From Trifolium pratense (lineage: Eukaryota; Streptophyta; Magnoliopsida; Fabales; Fabaceae): a stretch of DNA of 64,000 nt. Location: assembly GCF_020283565.1 (NCBI RefSeq), contig NC_060060.1:49092015-49156014 (forward strand). The letters are read 5' to 3'. Position numbers and translations under genes: made by a program. Numbering within the stretch: the first letter of the stretch is position 1; every line of letters starts with the position of its first letter. Of this stretch, positions 11,640 to 23,607 are shown in pieces. The notes below the pieces were generated by a model. The model was not told where the DNA came from. It made no database searches and was given only the letters and a program-made list of their open reading frames with translations.

Positions 11640-12495
11640 AATTTCAAACCTAAATTTACTCGAACATGTTATGTTTTCAACTTTGACTTTTAAAATAAAA
11701 AATAAAAAATCATAACCGCCTTGAATGGGCTATTAAATGACATTAGGCAATAATGTTTTGCAATTTATGAACATTATTTCATATTTGTTGACGAACTTCA
11801 TCCAAAATAACTCTACATGACTCATCACTTTTATGTGTGCCTTCTAAATAGTTTTTAAAACGGAAACATCATCGGAACACTCAAGATGGCAATAGTTGCA
11901 CTTAACTTTTCTTGATTTATCATCGACACCACTGCCATGTTGCCCCCAACATCTTGTCTTTCACCAATAACATTTTCTGAAACATTTCAACGTCTCACAA
12001 TCATCTTTCGGAGCATACTGTCAGTACCTGCCTATTATCCCAAAACAAAAAACATAGTAAAGCAATTTATATTAAAATGCCCTCTCTTTTTGTGTTGGGA
12101 TAGACAGCAGGTATTGACAGTATGCTCCAAAAAAATAATTGTGAGACGTTGGAATATTCAAAAGGATGTTATTGGTTAAAGACAAGATGTGGGATGGCAA
12201 CATGGCAATGTTGACAATAATAAATGAAGAAAAGTTAAATGCAATTATTGCCATCTAGAGTATTGCGATGGTGTTTTTGTTTTAAGCACCATTTAGCAGG
12301 CACACATAAAAAAGAATAGTCCTATAGGGTTATTCTAGATGAAGTTCGTCAACAAATATGGAATAATGTTCACAAATTGCAAAGCACTATCCTCTAGCGG
12401 AAACTAAAAGCCCATTCGAAGTGGTTATGAGTTTTTTATTTTTGATTTTGAAAGTTAATTTTCAAAACAAAACATGTTTAGGTAAAATTGGTTAT
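11640..12495. repeat. Large imperfect foldback (inverted repeat), about 430-bp arms
   Basis: The left arm (about 11640-12050) and right arm (about 12085-12495) are reverse complements over their whole length, by eye about four in five bases, with a centre of only some 40 bp. Matching blocks include TTGTTGACGAACTTCATC (11787-11804) against its complement at 12337-12354, and the block around GGAGCATACTGTCA. Transcription from either side would give a long hairpin RNA. Clear target duplications were not found. It may be a foldback MITE or an inverted duplication. Confidence 0.85.
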
Positions 12496-13309
12496 GAGAA
12501 GAGATAAAAATAATAATTAAGAGAAAAACAAGAAAAAATGTTCAAATGACATTTGTTAATGCTAAGAAAGTTCCAAAAGAAAAATTGATATTTTGGAGAA
12601 GAAAAGCATTGAGTCAAGGAGACCATCTAAAGAGGGAGGAAAACTCATAAAGTCAATATATAAAATGATTCAGATCTAAGAAAATATATACTCATATATC
12701 AACAAGGATAATATATTTTCATGCTAAGGATAAAAAAGATATATATATATATATGATTAAAATTTTAATATAAAACAAGTTGTGGATTTCGTATTGTGGT
12801 ATACCTTTGAGACTTCATCGATTTGGTTTTGTGAGATTTCATATTTAGATCCACCTTTATCCAATGATATGAAAACTATACTAGATTGACTAGTCAAACC
12901 AACTTGACAAAACATTTAACAAATAATCAAGTTGGTCAAGTTATCAAATCAATAATTGTACAAAACAAATCGGAGATCGTCAAATCAATTACAAATTGAA
13001 AACGGCATAAATGAACTTGTCATAGAAATCACAAAAGCATTCGTTGATGAACTCCGAAGAGGCCTACGCTAAAAAATTATTAATAAATTGAGAGTAAACG
13101 AGAGCACAAGAAAGGATAGATATTAAGATATAAATAACAGTAAAAAAAAACGGAGAACAAAAGGAGAAATTTCCAAGAAAAATAGTTGAGAAGAATAAGA
13201 AGTGAGAGGCCAAGCCAAGACGGAGAATTATATATATAACATGTGACATAAGAGGCGATGTGGTTTTAGGGTTACGGATATTGGCTTGGGCCAAGCTAAA
13301 ATTAAAGAA
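12496..13309. other. Intergenic DNA, nothing recognised
   Basis: AT-rich sequence with a short TA run near 12741-12754. A short minus-strand open frame at 13064-13324 is hydrophobic and low in complexity, with no domain I recognise. No gene is called. Confidence 0.5.
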
Positions 13310-13515
13310 ATATTCTTTTGCCACCCTAACTATTTCTCACACCCCCTACGTGTTTTCTATTCATACCTTTCTGCTACTTGATGTTATAAAAATGATAATT
13401 TTTTTAGAAATGTCGTTCGCTACTCAAGTAGTGAATGTTATAAAAAAAAAAAAAAACAAAGCTAGTAGGGTGTTCCGCTACCTAAGTAAATTCATAGGGT
13501 GGCAAAAGAAAATCC
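13310..13515. mobile_element. Probable MITE with TTCTTTTGCCACCCTA ends
   Basis: The left end TTCTTTTGCCACCCTA (about 13311) and right end TAGGGTGGCAAAAGAAAA (about 13497-13514) are inverted repeats. The interior has GCTACTCAAGTAGTGAATG-like pieces and a poly-A run. Related sequence (TTCTTTTGCCGCCCTACGAG) occurs at about 55115. No clean target duplication was found, so the ends are approximate. Confidence 0.55.
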
Positions 13516-13813
13516 CAAAATTAGATCCAACATGTTAGCGTAAGTGTAATTGTGTAAATCATAAGTCGTCTCCAACTTTTGTATATAAGTATAATTATTA
13601 AAATATATCATTGATAAATAAATACAACTTACAATGTGCTTTAAGACAACGAAAAAAAGGGACAAATGATTTTAAGTAGGGATGACAACGGGACGCAGAT
13701 TGAGCGAATGATACTTTCTAATTTCTACTAAATGCAAACAGTAGGCCCTCCCCGTCAACAGAGAATGAGTGAATGTTGAATATCAAGAATGCCTCAACAT
13801 CAACAGAGGATGA

Positions 13814-14496
13814 GTGAATGGTGGGACCTCACGTTCCAGTGAACTTCTAGAAATCCTGATGATGCCAGGAGCAGACCAGTTGATGACGACATTGATCCAA
13901 CCCATCAACCAACAAAGTCAGATCATTTGGGAGCAAAATGAACGCATTCGGGTTGTCGAGGAGTCAAGATATTCATCAAGGATATCGGTGAGCAGTCACA
14001 AGAAACGTGATTTTGTATCTCCTCGACACAAAGTAGCTACTCCGGATCAAGGTCCCTACGACAAGAAGATCAAAGGAGGGAGCGAAGCATGAAAAGGACT
14101 CTTATTCGACAGGAATGCCCTCACCAAAGGAACCGCCACATATCCCCTCCTCGCGAGAAATCTCCTATCCGCAAGAATCGTAGGACTCTTATTCAACATG
14201 AATCCCCTAACCGAAGGAACCGCATATCCCCTCCTTGCAAGAAATCTCCTATCCTCGGGAATCACGAGACTCCACCACAAGAGCAAATTCCCCCTCTCTG
14301 TCACCCTCGGTCTCGTCGAAGCGACGAAGACCGTCCTAGAGGACCTCTGACCAAAAGAATTCAACGAGTACTTCTACCCATGGGATTAGAGAAATCTTTG
14401 CAACTAGACGTCTATGACGGAACTACTGATGTAGACGAGCATCCGGAGAAAGACGTGTCATCTTGCAGAGCCCATACCGTAAGAACTTCTCTTTGA
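13814..14496 (+). pseudogene. Decayed Ty3/gypsy gag fragment
   Basis: Two overlapping plus frames (13814-14092 and 14089-14496). They read a gag N-terminal part (IQPINQQSQIIWEQNERIRV), a basic Ser/Pro/Arg-rich linker with repeated RTLI-EC/ES-P-RN units, then GPLTKRIQRVLLPMGLEKSL and LDVYDGTTDVDEH, which is the start of the capsid-like domain in many legume gypsy elements. The frame shifts and the match ends abruptly near 14500. No LTRs are recognised nearby, so this is a relic. Confidence 0.7.
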
Positions 14497-15696
14497 ATGG
14501 GTGACCTTCTGGAATGTGAGTTGTGATGACAATAAAAAATATTTAAAAGCAATCTGCAATGTTACGACATCATTTGAAGAAACCCGCTTAAAGGTGGTAG
14601 ACAAAAAAAAATGATAGTAGGATCATATATATGTTATTTTGTTAATCATAAAGGTAAAGGGGTTGCAAACTTAATTGCAAGGCTTCCTATTATTTGTCTT
14701 AGCCTCATGATTTCGACCCTTTTCTTTTACATTTGTTCTCCTTCGGTAATAAGAAAATCACAACTTTAACTAAATGATGGAGCTCAAGTGATTAATAAGA
14801 AAAGCATTGAATTGTTGATTGAAGGTGCGTCTAATGTCTGTGTTTATGTCCGACATTGATGACGATACAATACTCTCAAATGTAATTACATTCAATTCAT
14901 TTATTTTTCCAAATTATTACTAGTACATCAATCAATCATAAAATGAATACCTAACGGATTAGTAGTAGTTACTAGTAAGCCAATCGCTGATGAGGGAGAT
15001 TAGTATGTTTAGTCCAAAATCAAAATCTAATCCAATTCTAAAACTAGTCATTGAGCTTAGTTTGGTTGTTGATGTTTATGTTCTTTGATGACCATTTGAT
15101 TGTAGTACAATAGTAATTGATTATTTTTATTTTAACTCCTGGTTACAGGAACGATTTATCATATGTATGATTTTAACTTGGTGGTTAGCAGATATTGAGA
15201 TATTTTAGCTCTAACTAGGTGTGAAAACTATACAAAACCATTTGTTATTATAATCAAATCAAAATATTAAGACCAATTATTATAAGTTATAACCCTTAGA
15301 GCCTCTAAATATGTCAACAGTGTAAAGAATGAAAGTTCAGAAAAACAAAAAATGATAGAATGTATATCTTTTCCATTGTCGTCAGCAATACACTTAAAAA
15401 CCATCAATTCTAAAAAAAGACAACCTAATTCTTACAATTTCCTGTAAAAATTTAAATTGATGAGATAACACAACATAAATGATAAATAATAGAGGAAAAA
15501 AATAGACCCTCATATATTATAGGGTTCAATGTTCAAACAGCCATCAAAATTGTAAGGGGTAAGGATATCTCAAACATTCCTAGGGTAACTTCGCATCCAT
15601 GTAGAGGTAAAGGTATAAATAACACGGCATTAAACTTCAGTGGCTCCTAAGTTAGCATCCATGTGGTATGCTATTTTCCTTCACTCGTAGAATCTC
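14497..15696. other. Intergenic DNA and probable RH7 3' flank
   Basis: No gene is recognised. The last few hundred bases before 15697 are presumably the 3' untranslated region of the RNA helicase gene on the minus strand, but no poly-A site can be fixed from sequence alone. Confidence 0.5.
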
Positions 15697-18600
15697 TTAC
15701 CATCTCTTTCCACCTCCTCTGCCTCCTCCAAAACCTCTTCCGCCACCACCACTTCTTCCACCAAACCTAAACCCTCCGTTTCTTCCACCTGAAAACCCAC
15801 GGCCACCACCATATCTGCTTGGTCTATTGTCCTCTCTTTGTTGTAAACTTGGCAATTCCTTAGCAATCTTTAGGCTTACATTAACAGCATTCTTTTGACC
15901 TGAAGAGCACAAAAATCAAAATGATTACATGACTAAGATTAAAGCTATATATTGCATAAATGCAAGTTTAAGGATACTATCAGAATATCCATGATGTAAT
16001 AGCAAGAGAGAGAAATACTTCTTTAAGGCTCAAAATTCTAATCAGCAATTAAGTAAAATCTTACTGTTAAGAAATACATCCAAGTCCTTGGCTGGTACAT
16101 CAAAAACAGCACCCTGTCCATCTGCAGTTAGAGCAAGACCTTGTACTGCGTCAACCTTATCCTCAGGTACAAATCTCCTCAGGGTTCCAAATGCAAAGCT
16201 GAAAACAATCGACAAAAGCATAAGTCGAACACAACCAGACATGGCGAAAAACATTCTGGTGATATTTAAAACATAGTTTAGATGACTTCAGACTTAAAAA
16301 AAGTAGCCAACAAATGATAAATGATAAAGTTCCTAGATACAGATATAAACATGACCCTAATAAAATATAGTAAATTCTTACGATGGGGTGAACATAGGTT
16401 TTCCTCCCTCAAGAATTAATGTAACATAATTCTCCATTGAAGTCAGTAGTGATCTTTTCTTTACATCAGTATAACCCTGCAAATAACATTTTTCCAAATC
16501 AGAGAAACATATGGATGATGGTTTCTTAATACATCGAGAAAATAAATTATAAATTATGTAGAGAAAAAAAAGGAAGGATAATGTACTTACAACAGCCTTG
16601 GCAAGAGCTTTTGCAAGTAACTCAACAGCTGATAAACCAGAGTTCTTCAAAAGTTCCTCAGCAGCAGATTTGAATGCAGGAATTACACTGGATTTGTGAA
16701 CCATGTTAGCAGCAAGAGACGAGTGTTAACAGCAAAAGATGAACATACCACACAACATGCATACCTATCAGACACTTCAGTAATCATTGAAGCAGCATCC
16801 CCACCCATAGCTTTGGCAATTTCATCAGGCTGAGGAGCAGATACGTGTTCAAATTTTATACCTGCTTCTCTTTCTATTTTAGCTATATTCGACCTTCTGG
16901 GATCATAAAGCATCACAGCAACTCCAGTGTTGCCTGAGAAAAACCAGACCAATTATATAAGCCAAAAAATTAATAAGAATATCAAAATCAACATTCCATT
17001 ACAAGTAACCAAATTTTGAATATACCAGCTCTTCCTGTCCGCCCAGATCGATGTATATATGCTTCTACATCCCGGGGAGGCTCACACTAAAACAAATCCA
17101 ATTCAGAATATCAGATAAAAGGGAATAAAGGAAATGGTTTATTGTAAAATATCATATTATATATGAACAAGTACCTGGATAATCAACTGAACATCATTAA
17201 TGTCTAGACCCCTAGCCGCCACATTGGTTGCCACCAATGTCATGAATTTCCCAGACCTAAAAGCTTTCAATGTAACCTGCAAGTAACAGGAAACAGTTCA
17301 GATAAAACAAAAACAGTGATAATGACATGATACACAAACAAAATTGAAAAGAGAACATATTAGCCGGTAACAATTATACAGACCAACCACTCGAGCATTC
17401 ATTCAATGAAGTAACCAAAATCAAGAATAATATCAAAATTCATAGCTCACCTCACGTTGTGACTGCTGTATATCACCATGGAGAGCTCTTGCACCAGGCA
17501 ACAATCCAGCAAGCTCTGAAGCCGACTCCTTTTTCTCGGCAAATATAATTGTCCGGCCTCCACTGAAACATACCACATGCCAAAATATCAATTTTGATAT
17601 TCTAAACACACAACGTATTATAAAGTATCAAATCACAAAATGAATGATTAAAAATCACCTGCTATAACAGCGAATAATGTCAGGGATAAGCTGTGCCATA
17701 GCAGTATGATTACATGGAAGAATAATATGCCTAACATTGGTGCTAGCCTTCATTTTCTCATTCCCAACAAGATCAGCAGTTTTCTTATCTGCTTTCAGAA
17801 ATTTTGTAGAAATCTGGCAACAATAAATTGTTAGATAACGGAACGGGTCATATAAACAACAACCATCATATTCAGAACAAGACAGAAACATATAGGTGCA
17901 TACTTGCTTAACCCAGCTTGGCAACGTAGCACTGAAAAGAAGGGTCTGTACTTTAGTAACATCTTGTACCTTGCCTGTAAAAAACAAATACAAACCAATT
18001 GTAATGCCAAAAATATATTGCAACCTAAAATATTGAGCAATCATAAATTGAGTGATGTGATGTAGACAGCTCTACACAGTGGGCTATCCGTAACCTTATT
18101 TTGATTGGATAAATAAGCATAATACATGCAAAACAAACCAAATACCTAGAATGAGTTCAACATCATCAACAAAACCCATCCTCAACATCTCATCAGCCTC
18201 ATCAAGGACACGGAACTTTAGGTGGCTCAGGTCAATATTTCCCTTCTCAATATGATCCTACAAAAAATAATCACTTATAGTGAGTACACAAAGTGAAGCC
18301 TCTATAGTTTACCTTTTGCCCTAACTAACAACCATGCACATATAAAAAACGAAGTCACGAGTGGTTAAAAAAAATTACAACTAAGGTAACTAGTAATTAC
18401 CTTAATACGACCTGGTGTTCCAATAACGATATCAACACCTCTCCTGAGCTTATTCTCCTGAGGTCCATATGGAGCTCCACCATATACAGCGCAAGCAGCC
18501 AATCCCAGGGACGAACCATAAAGTTCAAAGTCGGCATACACCTAATACACAACACACCACAACAAATTAAGTATAAAGAGAGTATACGGCAAACTTAAAA

Positions 18601-19754
18601 AATGACAAACTGGTTCGGGTGTAATATACCTGATTGGCCAATTCCCTAGTAGGTAAAAGCACGAGGACACTTGGGACCCTTCCATAACCAGTTTTTCTAA
18701 CCGATTTAGCTGGACCATTTGTCAATGACTCTAATATGGGCAACACAAATGCCAGAGTTTTACCCTGTATTTTCCCACAGAAACAGAGTACAAAGATAAA
18801 TTAACAAGTCTATAAATAAGTCAAAAGCATTATAGCAGTGCAATTTCACTTCTCTTCAAATTCAAACTTTTGCACACAGCAGCTTTCAAACCCATAAGCC
18901 CTAGTAGTTTGTTTACAATTAAAATTAAAATAAAACAGATTATCCATAGTGACAAGTCACATTTTTAATCTTGTCTATTATCTACTACACTCATTAAAAT
19001 CTAATTTTTTTTCAGAAACTATAAATATCAGATTCTTATTTAAATAAAACAAAAGAATTTTTTGATTCTGGTCAAGTTAAAAAACTTAAGCAAACACATT
19101 TAAACATTATATTAAATTACTCAAACATGATTTTTTCTCAAATAATATTTACAAAGCAGGATTACATTTAAACATTATATTATCATTAATTAATCATCTA
19201 ATTTCACAATCTTTAAACCCTAAAAAAAATAACAAAACAACAATTACACAATAATCACAAATTTAACCAAACAACAAAAATAATCAAAATAGAGAAAATT
19301 AAGATGAACTACAAACCTGACCAGTACGAGCACGACCAACCAAATCAGCACCATCAAGAATAGTATTAAAAGTCATAGCTTGAATCGGAAACAAAGCTTC
19401 AATACCGTTTTCCTTCAATTTCATCTTCAACGGTTCCGAAATTCTAAAATTCGAAACAGCATTAGGATCATCCTTCTTCACAACAACAGCTTCAACTTCT
19501 TCATCATCTTCAACCTTCGATTTCTTCTTCTTTTTCTCCTTCTTCACTTTCATTCTAGAACCTTCATCGGAGCTAGTTCCACTCTTAGTTTCTTCATCAT
19601 CATCTGAAGATTTCTTCCTCTTCTTTGAACTCTTCTTCGCTGATTCTTCCTCCATAACGATGTCGTTTTGAAGCTTTTCCTTCTTCTTCTTCAGTGATTT
19701 TTGCTTAGGGCTTTCCATTGAAACGGCGTCGTTAGTTATAGATAGTGAAGGCAT
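15697..19754 (-). CDS. RH7: DEAD-box ATP-dependent RNA helicase 7-like (PRH75 type)
   Basis: Fourteen exons join without a stop: 19754-19317, 18764-18630, 18541-18401, 18257-18146, 17974-17904, 17813-17659, 17562-17451, 17276-17175, 17086-17026, 16933-16765, 16687-16591, 16476-16382, 16198-16065, 15899-15697. All introns are GT-AG. They total 2025 nt, or 674 residues, close to the Arabidopsis protein. An N-terminal Lys/Glu/Ser-rich region (1-95) resembles a nucleolar targeting segment. Helicase motifs follow: Q motif (~115-122), ARTGQGKT (142-149), PTRELA (184-189), DEAD (257-260), SAT (290-292), ARGLDI (409-414) and HRSGRTGR (434-441). Then come a GUCT-like domain and a Gly/Arg/Phe-rich RNA-binding tail (~632-674). 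The family unwinds RNA in nucleolar rRNA processing. The gene looks intact. The product name is family inference. Confidence 0.95.
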
Positions 19755-19790
19755 GGTAGGAATGGAATGAAACGGCGCGTTTTGTGTTTG

Positions 19791-19799
19791 TTAGGGTTT
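19791..19799 (-). promoter_or_regulatory. Telo-box in the RH7 leader
   Basis: AAACCCTAA on the minus strand, 37 bases before the start codon. Telo-boxes are enriched in promoters and leaders of plant ribosomal-protein and nucleolar genes, which fits a ribosome-biogenesis helicase. A second, shorter AAACCCTA-like word on the opposite strand occurs near 19927. Confidence 0.55.
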
Positions 19800-21100
19800 T
19801 TGGAATCTCCTGCTTCGGTGGCTGTGAATTTCACAGCTGAAGCAAGGAGATGTAAGAGGAGAAGGAACGTGAGGGTTTTTGGAATTTATAGGTTTTGAGA
19901 TTGATTTTTGAGCGTTAGATTTTGAAACCCTATTTTGTTTTCAATTTTGGCCGTTTGATTTATTATTATTTATTATTTATTTATGGTTCACTAGATATTT
20001 TCATGAAAAATAAAAAGGACTTTATTTATAATTTTTTTTTAAATGATCTAGTGGTTATTCTCATAAGCTAGACTCAGTCGATAGAAACATTCCATTATAT
20101 ATATAGGGTTCGAACTCTAGATATTCTTTTTTTTAACCAAACAAATTTAATTCGTATCATTAACTAATAAATGTTCAATACATGAGAGAATATATCAAAT
20201 CTATTAAAATCAATTGAAGCATTGGTCGTCCTAGCAAGAGTATTGAGCAAAAAAATTTGTTTGTCTCCAAACAAATTTAACCTCAAAGTTTACATAAGAA
20301 GAATAATATCGTTAACTATTAAATTAAATCCTGAATTGCCCTGTCTTCTCAAATTGATTACGTCAACCAACAACTCGGAGTCACTTTTAAATTGAATTCG
20401 CTCAAATCCACGATGAATAACCTCTTTCATGGCATGCAATAGTGCTCATGGATGCTCCACTTATTCACTTTTAAGGTGAATTTTTTAACCGTTAGACTAC
20501 TAAACCAAATAAATAATTTAGTGACTGGTAATTTACCCTTGAGATAAAAAGGTTAGGAGTTTCGACTGCGAGTGCACATATAATGGTTAATATGTTTAGA
20601 ATTTTCATAAAAAAATAATAATCTATTCATCTCTTATCTCTTATAAATATATATAATAACTTCGTTGACTAAATCACGCGAAGCAAGAAAATTGTAGTAA
20701 TAAAAAAATTGATTTAATAGTAATAAATTTATTGATAATAGATGTTGTTTTTACAAGTTTATGATTTAAAAAAAGATAATTTATTTTTGTTTTATCATAC
20801 AGTAATATTTATATTTATTATAATGTGTAGAAAATAAGGTAAATTAATTTTTATCATGGTTGAATAAGTTTTTCCTCTTTAGAAATTTATCAAATCTTAT
20901 TTTTCGTCTCCATAAATAAAAAGTTGCATGTTTTTGTCACTAAAATTTATTTAACTGGGCTGAACTTTTAGTTATGTGCTTGTTATCTACACACCCCTAC
21001 ATTCAAACTATTGCGCCCCACACATAGGAGGAGACATTTCTGGATGTAATTGCATTAACTATTAGTTTACTAAATGTATAATCTGAGTCGTTTGATCATG
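19800..21100. other. RH7 promoter and intergenic DNA with SINE-like scraps
   Basis: The first 150 bases are the RH7 leader and promoter side. Further right are short tRNA-derived scraps: a box-B-like GGGTTCGAACTCT near 20106, and TCCACTTATTCACTTTTAAGGTGAA near 20457, which matches the tail of the SINE family at 21112 and 46160. No gene is seen. Confidence 0.5.
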
Positions 21101-21111
21101 AATCAATGTAT

Positions 21112-21250
21112 TTTTTTTTTTTTTGTCAAGTAGTCTAGTGGCTAGAAAATCTACCTTAAAGGTGAATAAGTGGAGTATTCCGAGTTCGAACTCGGGCTCT
21201 TGCACATATAGTATGATGTCCCTACCAACTGAGTGAAGCTCACGGGGACA
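21112..21250 (-). mobile_element. tRNA-derived SINE with target duplication
   Basis: On the minus strand it starts GTCCCCGTGAGC, has box A-like CTCAGTTGGTAGGGAC and box B-like GAGTTCGAACTC (RNA polymerase III promoter), a family tail with CTCCACTTATTCACCTTTAAG, and ends in a run of A. A perfect 11-bp duplication, AATCAATGTAT, flanks it at 21101-21111 and 21251-21261. It is the same family as 46160-46292. Confidence 0.9.
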
Positions 21251-21689
21251 AATCAATGTATATTCTAACTCATGGAATTATTATTTCGGTAAATTTAGAT
21301 TCTGCTAGGGATTGACTTTAAAGATAAAGCCAATAACTCATGCACCCATTCATTAGACTACATTCGATTAATTTTTTTCCAATAGTCTAATGACTAAACC
21401 AACACACAATAAGTGTAAATAAGTGAAGAATTTAATATTTGAACCCTAACTCGTCTAATAATATCTTTAATAGTTACGAATTGAGTAACCCTTATAGGAC
21501 ACATCAAAAGAAATTATGATCAACAAATATCTTACACTTAACTTCTAGTTGGTCAAAATAGCGGACTATTGATAAGTTAATTGATACCTTATAACTAATG
21601 GTTGATAGTTTATGGCTTATAAGCTAACTGAAGTTTTTAATAAAATTAGTGATTCCACTAACTGAAGTTTTTTAATGTCATATTTTTTT

Positions 21690-22110
21690 TTATATCCTGT
21701 ACCGGGCCATGGACCAGGGGGTGATTTGTTAAGGCCCAATACGAAAAAAGCCCAATGGGAGCATCTAAAGGAGAAGCGTGAAAACAACCATGAAAAACAC
21801 ATGATAAGCATGATCCACGATGACTTGGAGAAGAAGGAAGAAGCTTGGAGAAGAAGGAAAAGAAACCGCCCACTACCCATGAATTCCTCTCCAAGCAAGG
21901 CAGTTACTTAAGAAGCAAGAGGAGATTTTTTGCCTATAAATAGGGTCTGTTTCAAGAGAAGAGGAGGACAATTTTTTCACTGATTCTACATAGACAATTG
22001 ATTCATTCTACACAATTTTTTCATTCTTGTAAAGAGAATCAATTTTTTCTCTGATCATACTTGTATCAATTATCAATCTTGAATAATACAAACCCCATAT
22101 GTTCTTCACC
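21690..22110 (+). repeat. Probable solo LTR or LTR fragment
   Basis: The block has LTR character: a TATA box in GCCTATAAATAGGGTCTG near 21935, then short repeated CAATTTTTTCA / ATTGATTCATTCT leader motifs, and poly-A-like AATAATACAAA near 22082. The upstream half is purine-rich. A short open frame (21675-21911) is very Lys/Glu/Arg-rich and is probably not a gene. The ends and a target duplication were not fixed. Confidence 0.5.
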
Positions 22111-23607
22111 AGAACATATCCTAAATTTTATTTTAATTTTAAATTTATTTTTATATTTAATATATCTTTCGATGTATATGTACGTACACTTATGGGTGCA
22201 CATGAGCCGGATTGAGTTGAGTTCGGCCAAAATCAACATTCGAACCAGATGAGGTACTCCATGTTGGGCGAGTAAAATAATCAGTCACTTTATTATTGGG
22301 TTGGGTTTGATAAACTCACTCATTTTCGGATTTGTTGGGTGAGTAGTAGGTTATCCAAATTTTTATTTTTTTAATATTAAATGACTAAATAACGAATCGT
22401 AATATTTTACCATAAAAATAACTCAACTTTTTTATTTTCAATGTAGGGGAGTTTAGGGGGTGACTCAGCCAACTCCGATGACTTCGATTCATTTGACGAT
22501 TTTCTCAACTAGCATCCAAGGAGGTTTCTTCAATGCCAAACAAACCTTCAGCTTCATCATCGACAACAATTTCACCCCTTCCCTCTCAGACTCATCCAAT
22601 CCAGATTTATAGATAATTAATTTAACATAGAAAGTGAAAAAGAAATGTGAGTTTTGAAAGAAATTTGGGTGCACAACCATTTTGAGAAAATAAATTGGGG
22701 TTTTGTTTTGGATATAAAAATTAGGGTTTTTATTTTAGAATGAGAAATTGAAGCTCATAGTATTTGTTGAAGGTGGGTGGTGATGACGACCGCCGAACTC
22801 ACCAAAATTAATAAAACCGACTTAAAATACTACTTATGAATTCAACCAAATTCAGTAACAAAATTTATAGGTTTAGGACAGGTTTAGTTTGAAGATGAAA
22901 TAAACATAAACAAAAGCAATAGAACAATGATTTAAAAACAATCAATCCAAGGTGTTCAACATTCGTTCACCAAGGACAGGGATTTTCTCCCGTATAGTTT
23001 TCACAGGAGGGGATAATGTTTACATCCTGGCCATTCAGCTATTTTTGATAGCATAGGGCAGCCTGCAACTGAAAAAAATGTGTGATCCAGATTTAACTGG
23101 AAACACATTACACGAGAGAGGCTCCGCTCTCATTCACCAATTTCATTTAAGCAAATAAAATCATCTAATATTAAAGAAGATAAAGAAGAATGAAATTCCC
23201 ATGGACAGACCAATTAGAACAAAGTTTAGTTGGAATGTTAAAGAAGATAAAAACACTAATTGAACTTTTTTTTTACCAACAAAACTATCATATTTCATTC
23301 AAAATAAATAGTTCCAATACATGACAGCCAAATTGAAAAATTTGATGACTAACATAATTCTGCATACTACATAAAGTACTAATAATAGCTTCTCATATCA
23401 TATGATTGAAGATGCATCACATAAAAGTTAGCATTTTACATACCTCTAATACATCCCTATTCCTGCATAAAGTACTAATAAAGTTCTCATATCATATCCC
23501 TAATTCTTCATACCACATACGTACTAATAATAAAGTTTTGTGGCAATACAAAATAGGAGATATGAGATACATAACATCTAAGTTCATATCATATCATAAC
23601 ATTAAAA
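22111..23607. other. Intergenic DNA, no gene recognised
   Basis: Contains GGGTTGGGTTTGATAAACTC-type sequence near 22300 and a block at about 22950-23160 that looks like a decayed dispersed repeat. Several short open frames have no recognisable domain. The last part holds the 3' flank of the ATS3-like gene. Confidence 0.45.

Noticed and set aside
20100..20125. Box-B-like GGGTTCGAACTCT as a tRNA gene
   Set aside because: No tRNA cloverleaf can be formed; it is a SINE scrap.
21675..21911. 78-codon Lys/Arg/Glu-rich frame
   Set aside because: Lies in the promoter-side half of a probable LTR; purine-rich DNA gives such frames by chance.
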